In this document: piece by piece, positions 7,841-16,600 of the stretch | Position numbering within the stretch: position 1 is the first letter of the stretch | Layout of the letters: every line of letters starts with the position of its first letter | NCBI GenBank assembly: GCA_910578425.1 | Contig: CAJTQX010000029.1 | Span: 1 to 28,529 of the forward strand | DNA: 28,529 nt | Direction of reading: 5' to 3' | Origin: an uncultured Anaerotignum sp. | GTDB lineage: Bacteria > Bacillota > Clostridia > Lachnospirales > Anaerotignaceae | The notes under the pieces: generated by a model | The model's database searches: none | What the model was told of the DNA's origin: nothing | The model's input: the letters and a program-made list of their open reading frames with translations, nothing else | Program-made: the position numbers and the translations under genes

Positions 7841-7860
7841 AACATCTTTTTTCTTATAAA
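7821..7860. repeat. 14-bp perfect inverted repeat at the edge of the tandem array
   Basis: TTTATAAGAAAAAA (7821-7834) and TTTTTTCTTATAAA (7847-7860) are perfect complements around a 12-base loop. It sits where the third repeat unit stops matching. Read on either strand it ends in an A/T run; it could be a terminator-like hairpin, a cruciform or the end of a small mobile repeat. Confidence 0.7.
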
Positions 7861-7960
7861 CGCTCGGCGGGGCTTTCTTTGCAGCTTTCTTACATTATAA
7901 TGCAATCATAATATCAAGGCAAGCATCTGCTGAAAAAAATTGCGGTATAATCCTGAAACA

Positions 7961-7998
7961 GGGCGGGGAACGTCGTTCCACCGCCCGTGTTGTTTTTT
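7961..7998 (+). terminator. intrinsic terminator-like hairpin without an obvious upstream gene
   Basis: GGGCGG (7961-7966) pairs with CCGCCC (7981-7986), with a nested GGAACG/CGTTCC stem inside, followed by GTGTTGTTTTTT. It is oriented on the plus strand, opposite to the che genes. TATAAT-like boxes lie at 7896-7901 and 7946-7951 but have no good -35 partner. It may end a short antisense RNA or stop plus-strand noise. Confidence 0.5.
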
Positions 7999-8084
7999 AG
8001 CCAAGGCTTTTATGAGAAAGCAAATTTCATTATGTAAACCAGTATCCCGCTGTGTGGAACACAATGCCAACAGGACCAGAGGAA

Positions 8085-8129
8085 AACCCCTCTTGCGGGA
8101 TTGTGGGGCAAAGCCCCGCGGTTATTTTT
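8085..8129. repeat. short GC-rich module of the intergenic repeat family after cheW
   Basis: On the minus strand, directly after the cheW stop, GGGGC/GCCCC and CCC/GGG stems end in GGGGTTTT. The wording matches modules at 23050-23070 and 24501-24528 (ACCGCGGG...TGCCCCA). It may terminate part of the cheA-cheW transcript. Confidence 0.55.
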
Positions 8130-8609
8130 TTACGCCTGTGCCAGCTTCTCGCAGTCGATCAAAAGGAGCGTTTTCCCGTCTGCCATAGAGACCATGCCGT
8201 TGACAAGCTCCTGTCTGTTTGTCGGCGAAGGCGGTGCAATCTCGCTCTCGTCAATATCGGTTACCAGCGAAACCGTATCCACATAAACGCCCAGCATCAT
8301 GGAATTGATATTCAGCACGATAACACAGGAATGGTTCGTTGGCTCCGCGGGGGATTTGCCCATCTTGATACGGATGTCAATAATGGGTATGATCATGCCG
8401 CGCATGTTGATAATGCCCTTGATATATGACGGCAGCAGCGGGAGCATTGTAATATGCTGATTTGTCAGAATCTCGGAAATATAGGAAGCCTTGATACCGA
8501 AATCCAGTCCGTCAGAGATAAAAGTCAGATACTTCTGGGAAATCTCATCGGAAACGCCGGGGTTTTCCAGTTGTTCATTGGCTGCTGATACCATTTCTTC
8601 AGTAGACAT
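8130..8609 (-). CDS. cheW: chemotaxis coupling protein CheW
   Basis: 159 residues, normal for CheW. AAGGAGG lies 8 bases before the ATG at 8609. After a short polar N terminus (about 1-24) the whole chain is one CheW-like beta domain: KYLTFISDGLDFGI at its start, then LPLLPSYIKGIINMRGMIIPIIDIR, the classic receptor/kinase-contact region with the NxRGxxxPVxD-type signature. It links receptors to the P5 domain of CheA in the signalling array. The gene follows cheA after 17 bases, so the two are co-transcribed. Confidence 0.96.
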   Translation of the reverse strand: MSTEEMVSAANEQLENPGVSDEISQKYLTFISDGLDFGIKASYISEILTNQHITMLPLLPSYIKGIINMRGMIIPIIDIRIKMGKSPAEPTNHSCVIVLNINSMMLGVYVDTVSLVTDIDESEIAPPSPTNRQELVNGMVSMADGKTLLLIDCEKLAQA

Positions 8610-8626
8610 ATGGTCGTCCTCCTTTT

Positions 8627-10714
8627 TTAGTATGTTTGCGCCATCTGGTAGAGGTTGGGGATATCAAGAATAATGCTGATGCTCCCGTTGCCCAGTATGG
8701 TGCAGCCGGCGATACCGGCGTTTTTCATGTTAAAGCTGTTCAGATAAGCGGGCAGAGGCTTTACAACAACCTGCTGTTCGCCCGCCAGTTCGTCAACGAA
8801 CAGGCAGTAGGATTCGTCTGCGGTTTCTACCCAGATGAGAATGCCGTCCTCAATGTTCGTAACCTCTGTCGGAATGTTGTACATCTCATACAGCCGGAAT
8901 ACGGGATAAAATTCATCGCGGATGCGGATGACTTCGCCGTTGCTCGCGTCCTGTATGATCTGGTCGGCTGTCACCTTGAGAGACTGCCGGATATTCATAA
9001 TGGGGATAGTAAAAATAGATTCCCCAACGGAAATTTCCATACCGTCTACGATTGCCATAGTAAGAGGAATTTTGAGCGTTGTTTTCATGCCCTTGCCCGG
9101 CTCGCTGGAAATGCTTACTACGCCGCCGACTTTTTCCACATTCTTTTTCACAACGTCCATGCCCACGCCCCTGCCGGAGAATTCGGTTACCTCCGTATTT
9201 GTGGAGAAGCCCGGCATCATCAGCAGATTCAGGATTTCCTGATGTGTGTATTCGCTTTCGGGCTTCGTCAGCAGACCGTTGTTTGCGGCTTTCTGGAGCA
9301 CCTTATCCGTATTTACGCCCTGCCCGTCATCCTCAATGGCAATGATGATTTCGCTGCCGGTATGCTGCGCGGAAAGGATAATTCTGCCCTGGGGGCGTTT
9401 TCCGGCGGCAACACGTTCTTCCGTAGTTTCTTCGATACCGTGGTCCATAGAGTTGCGGACGATATGCATAATCGGGTCGCCGATGCCGTCCAGTATGCTC
9501 TTATCCACTTCGGTTTCTTCGCCGATGATATCCAGCGTAACGTCCTTGCCCAGCTTCTGGCACATATCGCGCACAATACGGTTCATTTTATTGAACACGC
9601 CCGCGATGGGGAGCATACGGATGCTCATGGCGATATCCTGTAATTCGTCTGTCAGCTTGCGCAGCTGCCTTGCGGATTTTGTAAAATCGTCCAGCTTAAT
9701 GCCCTGCAGGTCAGGGGAAGACGTAACCATCGCTTCGGAAATAACAATTTCGCCCATAATTGCCATCAATGCGTCCAGCTTGGAAAGGTTGACGCTGATC
9801 AGGCTCTGTTTCTGCTGTGCATGTGCGGGAGACGCCGCCGGCGCGGCAGAACCGCTGCCGGATGGAGCGGGTTTGCTCTCGCTCTTTGTTGTTTTCTTTG
9901 CTTCTTCATGTATTTCCGGTTCAGGCTGCGGCTCATTTTCTATCAGCTCAAAATCGCTGATATTGCCCATTTCTCTTGTCAGCAGTACGGCTTTGCCCGC
10001 GTCTGCCTTTTCTTTGAAGGCAAGCAGGAAGCCTTCATGTGCGATGACCTCCGCCGTTTCCGGATTGGTTTCAATATCCTCCGGAAAATATTTGAAAGCT
10101 AGCCCTTCCTCCTGAAGGGAATTGGCAACCATGAATGCCCGCAGGTTTTCCATGCCAATACCTTCTTCAAATTTCAGCTTCAGGTAATACGGAGAATCAT
10201 CCGGCGAAACGAAAGCGGCAGGCTCGGGTGCTGCGGGAGCGGGTGCTTTTGCCGCAGGAGCTTCCTCCACAGCGTCCCCATCGCCCAAAGCGGCTTTAAT
10301 TTTGTTCAGATAGCTATTAATATTTTCCTTGTATTTGTCGATATTCTCTGTAAGGGGTTCGCTGTTTTCGATTTTTTCGATTTCAGAGCGCATAAAATCA
10401 ATGATTTCAAACAAAAGGTTGAAAATTTCGTGGTGCAACTGTTCGTCGCACTTTTCATCGAAGGCTTCCACGCCTTTGTCCCTGATTACAAAGAACAGAT
10501 CCTCCAGCCTGTGCGCGGCGGTCATGAGGGAATCAAATTCCATCATGGCGGAAGAACCTTTGATTGTATGCATGATACGGAAAATCTCATTTACGTTATC
10601 TACGGTAAAACGCTTGGATTTTTCCGCTTCCAACAGGATCTCATCGAGTTGATCCATAAGGGAGTTTGTTTCAAACAGATATGTTTCAAGCATGCTGTCC
10701 ATGTCGTTATCCAT
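8627..10714 (-). CDS. cheA: chemotaxis histidine kinase CheA
   Basis: 695 residues. The start at 10714 is chosen over an in-frame ATG 19 codons upstream because AAGGTGG lies 9 bases before it and the HPt domain begins at once. P1/HPt (1-105) carries the phosphorylated H49 in MHTIKGSS. A P2-like response-regulator-binding domain is at about 172-257, followed by an Ala/Pro/Ser linker. P3 dimerisation is about 305-370. The P4 kinase has the N box near 420 (HIVRNSMDHGIE), the G1 box near 463 (DDGQGVN) and the G2 box near 516 (GRGVGMD). P5, CheW-like, runs from about 561 to the end. It autophosphorylates and passes phosphate to CheY and CheB; no cheY is in the window. It is first in the operon, behind a sigma-D promoter. 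Confidence 0.97.
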   Translation of the reverse strand: MDNDMDSMLETYLFETNSLMDQLDEILLEAEKSKRFTVDNVNEIFRIMHTIKGSSAMMEFDSLMTAAHRLEDLFFVIRDKGVEAFDEKCDEQLHHEIFNLLFEIIDFMRSEIEKIENSEPLTENIDKYKENINSYLNKIKAALGDGDAVEEAPAAKAPAPAAPEPAAFVSPDDSPYYLKLKFEEGIGMENLRAFMVANSLQEEGLAFKYFPEDIETNPETAEVIAHEGFLLAFKEKADAGKAVLLTREMGNISDFELIENEPQPEPEIHEEAKKTTKSESKPAPSGSGSAAPAASPAHAQQKQSLISVNLSKLDALMAIMGEIVISEAMVTSSPDLQGIKLDDFTKSARQLRKLTDELQDIAMSIRMLPIAGVFNKMNRIVRDMCQKLGKDVTLDIIGEETEVDKSILDGIGDPIMHIVRNSMDHGIEETTEERVAAGKRPQGRIILSAQHTGSEIIIAIEDDGQGVNTDKVLQKAANNGLLTKPESEYTHQEILNLLMMPGFSTNTEVTEFSGRGVGMDVVKKNVEKVGGVVSISSEPGKGMKTTLKIPLTMAIVDGMEISVGESIFTIPIMNIRQSLKVTADQIIQDASNGEVIRIRDEFYPVFRLYEMYNIPTEVTNIEDGILIWVETADESYCLFVDELAGEQQVVVKPLPAYLNSFNMKNAGIAGCTILGNGSISIILDIPNLYQMAQTY

Positions 10715-10761
10715 AGGTATACACCACCTTATCTTTATAGTAATTACGCCTATCATGCTTA

Positions 10762-10788
10762 ATATCGACAAAAAAGAGAGATTATTTA
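10762..10788 (-). promoter_or_regulatory. sigma-D (FliA-type) promoter of the cheA operon
   Basis: On the minus strand TAAA (10788-10785) is followed after exactly 15 bases by GTCGATAT (10769-10762). The Bacillus sigma-D consensus is TAAA-N15-GCCGATAT, so only one base differs. Transcription would start near 10754, about 40 bases before the cheA ATG. It places the chemotaxis genes in the late motility regulon. Confidence 0.8.
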
Positions 10789-10792
10789 TAGT
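10765..10792 (+). promoter_or_regulatory. possible sigma-A promoter of the FliK-like gene
   Basis: TCGACA (10765-10770) and TATAGT (10787-10792) are 16 bp apart, each one base from consensus, and face the gene at 10819. The site lies almost exactly on top of the divergent sigma-D promoter, so polymerases on the two strands would exclude each other. Confidence 0.5.
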
Positions 10793-10818
10793 TTATATCG
10801 TCGGAAGGTGAATTTTTC

Positions 10819-12219
10819 ATGTCAAACATTCTAAAGGTAAGCGTCCCGACGGGGGGATTGGAAAATACAACCCGTACCAATCCCATCAACGTCAATGATG
10901 TGAACATACAAAACGTGGTAGATCCGTCCAAGGTTGTCAAGCCGGACGGGCAGCGTTCCAATCCGGACAAGAACCTGGGGACGAACTATGAATCCAATTT
11001 CCAGAGCTTTCTGGAGGCACTCCGAAACCGGCCGGACCTCGTAGAAAGCTTTACACAGATTTTTTTCCAGATGGGCTCAATGGTATCCTCCGGCATTGGG
11101 GAGGATTTTGCAGCGGAGATTGCCAAATTTCTGGAAATGACCAAAATGTCGCCGGAGGATATGGTGCAGTTCCTGAAGGAACAGGGATCGCAGAACAGCA
11201 AGTTTTCCTCCGATGTGTTTCAGACGCTGCGGGACGCGCTGGACAGCACGAAATCCGTAGAGCTGAAAACGGCGATACTGACATTTATGAAAACCTTCAA
11301 CGATGCGTCTGCCAGCCGGAATACGCTGAATAACATCATTTCCGTTTTGAAATCCATGTCCCGCTATATGCCGCAGAGCTACCGGCAGGGATTGATGGAG
11401 GCGGCGGAAAGCCTGAAGCAGGGCGGCGGACAGGAGGCTATGGACGCAAATATCTCCACGCTGAAGCGGGAGATCATACCGTTTCTTTCTACCTACACTC
11501 AGAGAACCCATGATATGGGGCGGGTGCGGGATTTTATCACGCTCCTGACACTGAATACCGCGCGGTATGAGAGCGGTACGATGGAAAAGCTGTTTGCGGA
11601 TTTTCAGAAAATGGCGTCCTTTCAGGATTTCAAAAAGATTTTTGGAGAGGACATGGGCAAAACATTCGACCGTTTTCTGGAGGAGCTGACCGCCAACAAG
11701 AGCAGTCAGTTTGCCGACAGCCTTGCGGCAAATATCCACAGGGCACTGAGCGGCGAAGGCGGTTATGAAATGAAGGCGGCATTTCAGAATATCATGAGCG
11801 CGTTCCTGCTGAATGAAAGCGTTTATATGCCCCTTCAGCATTTTATTCTTCCGGCGGAGCTGTTCGGAAACCTGATGTTTTCTGAAATGTGGGTTGATCC
11901 GGACAGCGGAAATGAACAGGAAAACGGCAAGGACGGGGAGAAATCCCGCAAGATGCTGATTAAGTTTGATATCAAGGACGTTGGGTACTTTGATATGATT
12001 ATCATTAATCAGGGAAATAAAATAGATTTACAACTGCATTATCCGGAGAAATTCCAGAATATGGAAAAAGATATCCGCAAAGGGATTGCCGATCTGGTGG
12101 AAAAAAACGGCATGGTCTGCCAGAAGCTTTATCTGGTAAAGGGCGGGCCGTCTATCGCTATTTCAGAGGTATTCCCGCAAATCTATGAAAGGAAAAATGC
12201 GATCAATGTCAAGATATGA
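10819..12219 (+). CDS. YlqG-like protein with FliK C-terminal-type domain
   Basis: 466 residues, no signal peptide. AAGGTG lies 8-9 bases before the ATG. The first 70 residues are polar and probably disordered; residues about 75-370 are mostly helical. Residues about 377-435 follow the pattern of the FliK/Flg_hook C-terminal domain: KMLIKFDIKDVGYFDMIII, then a helical stretch ending DLVEKNGM. That domain meets the FlhB C-terminal domain during export switching, and the next gene encodes exactly such a domain. The order matches the ylqG-ylqH pair of Bacillus. A role in flagellar-type export control is inferred from this pairing; the family assignment is by pattern only and could be wrong. Confidence 0.6.
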   Translation: MSNILKVSVPTGGLENTTRTNPINVNDVNIQNVVDPSKVVKPDGQRSNPDKNLGTNYESNFQSFLEALRNRPDLVESFTQIFFQMGSMVSSGIGEDFAAEIAKFLEMTKMSPEDMVQFLKEQGSQNSKFSSDVFQTLRDALDSTKSVELKTAILTFMKTFNDASASRNTLNNIISVLKSMSRYMPQSYRQGLMEAAESLKQGGGQEAMDANISTLKREIIPFLSTYTQRTHDMGRVRDFITLLTLNTARYESGTMEKLFADFQKMASFQDFKKIFGEDMGKTFDRFLEELTANKSSQFADSLAANIHRALSGEGGYEMKAAFQNIMSAFLLNESVYMPLQHFILPAELFGNLMFSEMWVDPDSGNEQENGKDGEKSRKMLIKFDIKDVGYFDMIIINQGNKIDLQLHYPEKFQNMEKDIRKGIADLVEKNGMVCQKLYLVKGGPSIAISEVFPQIYERKNAINVKI

Positions 12220-12511
12220 GAACGACAGGCTGAATCAAAAAGCAGTTGCGCTGAAATACGAAGGCGGGGATATTGCTCCGATCATTGTAGCAACAGGCAT
12301 GGGCTATACGGCGGAGCGCATTGTGCAGTCCGCGCTGGAGCATGACGTTCCGGTGTATGAGGATACCTCGCTGGCAACGCTGCTCTCCCGTCTGGAGCTG
12401 GGGGAGGAAATCCCTCCGGAGCTGTATAAGCTGGTGGTGGATATTTATGTGTATTTCCTCAAATTCTCGCTGAACAATAAGGAGGAAAATGAAGACGGAA
12501 TACAGGCGTAA
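12206..12511 (+). CDS. orphan FlhB C-terminal-domain protein (YlqH/EscU type)
   Basis: 101 residues. The start at 12206 overlaps the upstream gene by 14 bases; AAGGA is 11 bases away. In-frame ATGs at 12185 and 12197 are possible alternatives. The sequence KAVALKYEGGDIAPIIVATG, then AERIVQSALEHDVPVYEDTSLATLLSRLELGEEIP, is the cytoplasmic domain of FlhB/EscU export switch proteins. There are no membrane segments, and the autocleavage motif NPTH is absent, since the chain begins just after where it would be. It probably acts as a soluble competitor or partner in flagellar export-switching, with the FliK-like protein encoded next to it. Confidence 0.85.
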   Translation: MSRYENDRLNQKAVALKYEGGDIAPIIVATGMGYTAERIVQSALEHDVPVYEDTSLATLLSRLELGEEIPPELYKLVVDIYVYFLKFSLNNKEENEDGIQA

Positions 12512-12811
12512 ATAAAGCATTTCAGGAAAGGCGGCCTGATTTAAGAAAACCTGTTTTTCTTTTTGATGGATTTCTTAAATCAAACGCTGACGGCTGCCGC
12601 AAAAGAAAATTTCTTCTTAAGGAGTGATTGTTCTGAAAAATCCCGATGTTTCAGACATTTCAGAAATCGGAATTTTCTTATGACAACGCCCATAAGAGGG
12701 GGTTGTCGGCGGTATGCGTTTCCTGCGTGTTTTGCCGTTTGGAATCTGGCAGACTGGCGGATACGCAGCCGAACAGGGAAAGCCGCAGACAAACCCTGAT
12801 GTGTTTTTAAT
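12512..12811. other. gene-free gap after the ylqH-like gene
   Basis: No gene is supported here; the one open frame (12563-12799) lacks a ribosome site and family similarity. The main structure is a hairpin, AAAATCCCGAT (12637-12647) with ATCGGAATTTT (12666-12676), one mismatch, which can also fold as TCTGAAA/TTTCAGA (12633-12653). It may be a weak terminator for the flagellar pair. Confidence 0.5.
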
Positions 12812-12841
12812 TTGACTTTAGGCAGTATGAAATTGTATATT
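12812..12841 (+). promoter_or_regulatory. likely sigma-A promoter of the PilZ-SLH operon
   Basis: TTGACT (12812-12817) and TATATT (12836-12841) are 18 bp apart. The transcript would begin near 12848 and carry a leader of about 195 bases that contains a copy of the intergenic repeat. Confidence 0.5.
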
Positions 12842-12855
12842 TATCATATCATCAT

Positions 12856-13020
12856 CACCTGCAAAACGTAGTTTTTGCGCAATAAAGTTTGGGGTCAGGT
12901 CCTTTTCAGCAGGCACCGGAAAGAAGTCCGGACGCCGCAGGCGGCTTTGCAGAGCAAAGTGCTGACGTGTTTGCGGGGTGCGGGGCAGAGCCCTGCCCGC
13001 GGGCTTAAAGGGCCTGAAAT
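12856..13020. repeat. intergenic palindromic repeat in the PilZ-SLH leader
   Basis: Modules in order: a TGCAAAAC/GTTTTTGCG-type hairpin (about 12860-12880), a block 12884-12973 that matches the minus strand of 5242-5345, including CCGGA/TCCGG (12916-12920 with 12927-12931), and a GGGGCAGAGCCC-type stem (12982-12993) extended by GGGCAGAGCCCTGCCC. It lies within the predicted 5' leader of the next gene. Confidence 0.75.
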
Positions 13021-13042
13021 AAAAGAGAATAGGAGAGAGCTT

Positions 13043-13660
13043 ATGGACGACAGATTTATGCTGATTGATGCATCCAATAAAATTATCTGCGAGGGTCAGG
13101 TAAAGGAGTTTTACCGCGGGGAAGCCGTATTCAAGGTTGAAAACGGTCTGGACGCCCTGCGCGATATGGAAAAAGGCCAATGGATGCGCTTTACGTTCCT
13201 TTCCGGACGCAGAGGTGTATTTGAGGGCGTGCTTGCCACGATAAACGGCACAGAGCTGCTTATCGAGGATATACACAGTCTGGCAAATATTGTCAAGGAA
13301 GATGTCAGAATTAACACAGATTTCCAGACAAAGCTGTACCAGAAGGGCGAAGATGGGCAGATTTACGCATGGAACGCCATTGTGGCGGACGTCAGCGCGG
13401 GCGGCGTGAAGGTTCTTTCGGAGGCCAAGCTCCCCCTGAACGAGGTAATGGAAGTTGCCATTCCCTGCTATTCATGGTATATTGTAGTTGAGGTAATATT
13501 CATCAGAGAAATTATGAACCGTTCCGAAACAGAGCGGCATTATTCCTATGGCGGCAAATTCCATAACCTGGTCAGCACAGAGGAAAACCTTATCAGAAGT
13601 ATGGTATTCCAGACGGCCGCCAGAAAAGCAGGAAAGATGGGAGGCAGGATCAAAAAATGA
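13043..13660 (+). CDS. PilZ-domain protein (YcgR-like) with degenerate arginine motif
   Basis: 205 residues. The start at 13043 has AGGAGAG 5 bases upstream; a longer open frame into the repeat upstream has no support. Residues about 1-95 resemble a YcgR-type N-terminal barrel; residues about 96-205 are a PilZ fold with the second c-di-GMP motif DVSAGG (116-121). The first motif, normally RxxxR, is eroded: the matching stretch is KEDVRINTDF, with only the last arginine kept. Binding of c-di-GMP is therefore uncertain. The stop overlaps the next start by four bases (ATGA), coupling it to the SLH protein. YcgR-like proteins act as flagellar brakes or control envelope processes. Confidence 0.8.
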   Translation: MDDRFMLIDASNKIICEGQVKEFYRGEAVFKVENGLDALRDMEKGQWMRFTFLSGRRGVFEGVLATINGTELLIEDIHSLANIVKEDVRINTDFQTKLYQKGEDGQIYAWNAIVADVSAGGVKVLSEAKLPLNEVMEVAIPCYSWYIVVEVIFIREIMNRSETERHYSYGGKFHNLVSTEENLIRSMVFQTAARKAGKMGGRIKK

Positions 13661-16600
13661 AAGAGAAACATTCACTGGGGAAACGACTGGCGGCGATGGG
13701 CCTTGCCCTTGCTGTCGGGCTCGGTTCGCTCGGCATGGGCGTGGGGCGAACCACTGCGCTGGCGGCAAGCGACGCGCCGGCGTGGGCGAGCAACGCTATG
13801 GATAAGATGTCAGAGCTTGGCGTAATCAGGGGCGATGTGGACGGGCAGATGCACGCAAACCGCGCTGTGACCCGCGCTGAGTTTATTTCGATGCTGAACA
13901 GGGCGTTTAATTATACCAACCATTCCGGCGGCGATCTTCCCTTTGAGGATATGACGGGGGAGGAATGGTATGCGGATAATATCCGGGTGGCATATGAACA
14001 GGGGTATTTTTCGGGCATATCCGAAACAGCGGCGGGCGCAACAAAGGCAATCAACCGCGAGGAAGCAACCTCCCTGCTTTGCCGCAACCTGAAAATAGAT
14101 ACAAAAGAACTTCTGCTTGACCAGTTTACAGATGGCAGGAACATCAGCCGCTGGGCAAGGCCGACGGTCGGGGCGGCAGTGGATAAGGGCTATATGAGCG
14201 GCTATAATGACGGTTCTTTCCGCCCGCAGCGCAATATTTCCCGCGCGGAGGCGGCAGTTGTGCTTTCCAATTCGCTCGGCACAATGCTGACCCAGCCGGG
14301 GGATTATACTTTTGGTACGCTGAACGGAAATGTAACAGTTTCCAGCTCCGATGTTGTGCTGTATGATACAGTCATAGCAGGAGATCTGTACATCACGGAA
14401 GGCGTTGGCACCGGCTTTGTGGGCTTCTCGAACGTAACCGTACTGGGCGAGGTCATTGTCTGCGGCGGCGGCGAGGGCAACTGGGGCGGCAACAGCGTCA
14501 CGTTTGAAAACTGCACAATCAACAGGCTGACGGCTGACGGCCCTGCGGACAGACCGCTCGCGCTGAACGCTATCGGCACAACGGCAGTCAACAGCACAAA
14601 CGTAAAATCCAATGCGTATCTGGAAAATGATCCCGATACTGAAATCGGCTTCGCTAATGTTGTGATGGAAGCTGAACCGGATGAAGAACTGCACCTTTCC
14701 GGCTATTTCAATGTAGTTGAAGTGAAAGGGCCGCAGAACGGCCTGACGCTCGGCAAAGGGCGTATCGGCAACCTTGTTGTGGATGAGGATGCTGTGGACA
14801 GCGTTGTCGTTCTGGACAGGGATACAAACGTGGACAACATGCGCATAGACAGCGCGAGTACGGTAAACGGACGCGGGGAAGTGGAAAAGGTATATATCAC
14901 CACGACGGACGTGACTGTGGAGATGCTGCCGAATGAAATCGAGATTCGCCCGGGCGTTGTGACGAATATCAACGGCAAGGAGATGGGCAGCCTGGAGGGC
15001 GCGGAATCCTCAGATGAACCGCAGATTCTTTCCGGCTATCCCAAGACGGACGAACTTGCGCAGAATACAACGAAAATGATGTTTTCGACAAATAAGCCCG
15101 GTACGATTTACTGGGGGCTCAGCTATAAGGAAATCGACGCGCCGACAGAGGACCAGCTTCTGAAACCGGCTACGGTTGCGCAGTTTAAGCAGAAGGGCTC
15201 GATTTCTGTGGCGGAATCCAGAAAAGAAGATATTATCAGCATCGGCGGTCTGGAAACAGATGTACAGTATACGCTTTACGCCGTTCTGAAGGACGACCAT
15301 GAGAATGTCAGCGATATCAGCAAGGTTACGTTCCGTACACCGAACAATACGGTTCCCGGCTTTGTTGCCGGCTACCCGAAAGCAGTAGGACGGACGAGTG
15401 AAAGCCTTGATATTCTGGCTATGACGACAAAGGATGCGGCGGTTTACTGGGTAGTGATGCCGCAGGGCGCAGTCGCGCCGACGGTGCGCCAGATGCGCAA
15501 TGAGGAATATGAAGGCGATATTGCGCATGGGCATAGAAACAACTGCAAGAAGAATGCAGAATACAGCTTTACGGTAAACGATCTGGAGGAGCTTGTCATT
15601 TATGACATTTATGTAATGACAACGGACGGCATCAATGACTCCGCCGTTGTGAAGCTGACAGGCACAACGAAGGACACCACCCCTCCTGAATTTACGGCGA
15701 CAACGCCCAGACAGGACAAAGTGCAGGATACAACGGTGGACGTAAAAGTCGGCACAACGGAAAATGCGACGCTTTACTATGTGGTCTGCGAGAGGGGCAC
15801 TGACTGGCCCGTACCGATCCCGCCGGCAGTAGAGCCGCCCGATTTGGATTCCGACGAGGCGAAAGAAGCAATACTGACCGCCAACAACGCTATGATCAGC
15901 GGCAGGGCAAATGTACGGGTGGACCAGGAGGCCACAGTGCAGATCCGCGGATTGCAGCCGGAAACCTCCTATGATTGCTACATGGCTCTGGCAGATGCGG
16001 CAGGGAATGTTTCCACCATAAAGAAAATTGTAATCAAGACAAGGGACGTAATTCCGCCGACGGCGAAGATGTACTTCCCGGATGACATAGAGGGACGGCC
16101 TCAGGTAGAAAACGAGATTCATATTGTTTTCAGCGAGGAAGTCTGGAACCGGCTGACAAACGCGCCGATGGTACCGGATACGGCGGATACAGAGGAAAAA
16201 GTCAGCCTGAAAAACCTGTTTGTGCTTTATGACAGGACGAACGGCAAGGCAGATGAGACTGTACGCATAGACTTTACGAAGGTGCGGATTGAAGAAGGCG
16301 AAAAGGCCGCTACTATCGTGGTGTTCCCGCCGGAGGCTTTCATCAATCAGGACGGCGGGCGCGGGCTGACGAGCGGCAGCCGCTACCAGTTCGAGCTGAG
16401 CAACATTGTGGATACATCAGGCAACGCCATGAAACAGAAGACGCTGCTGGAAGAATTCCAGACAACGCCGCCGCTGGTACAACTGACGCGGACAGAGAAC
16501 GAGGAAAGTGTAGACAAGACAAAGATTGATTATCTGGACGCAACGTTTACCATCGAACCGCAGTCCAACAAAACGGCTGACAGCGTATTGTACGATATGA

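Noticed and set aside
7388..7841. Open frames on both strands across the 166-bp repeats encoding repeated peptides
   Set aside because: Repeat DNA naturally gives repeated peptides; no ribosome sites, no recognisable family and both strands are open equally.
12563..12799. 78-residue open frame in the gap before the PilZ gene
   Set aside because: No ribosome site, odd composition and overlap with hairpin DNA; no family resemblance.
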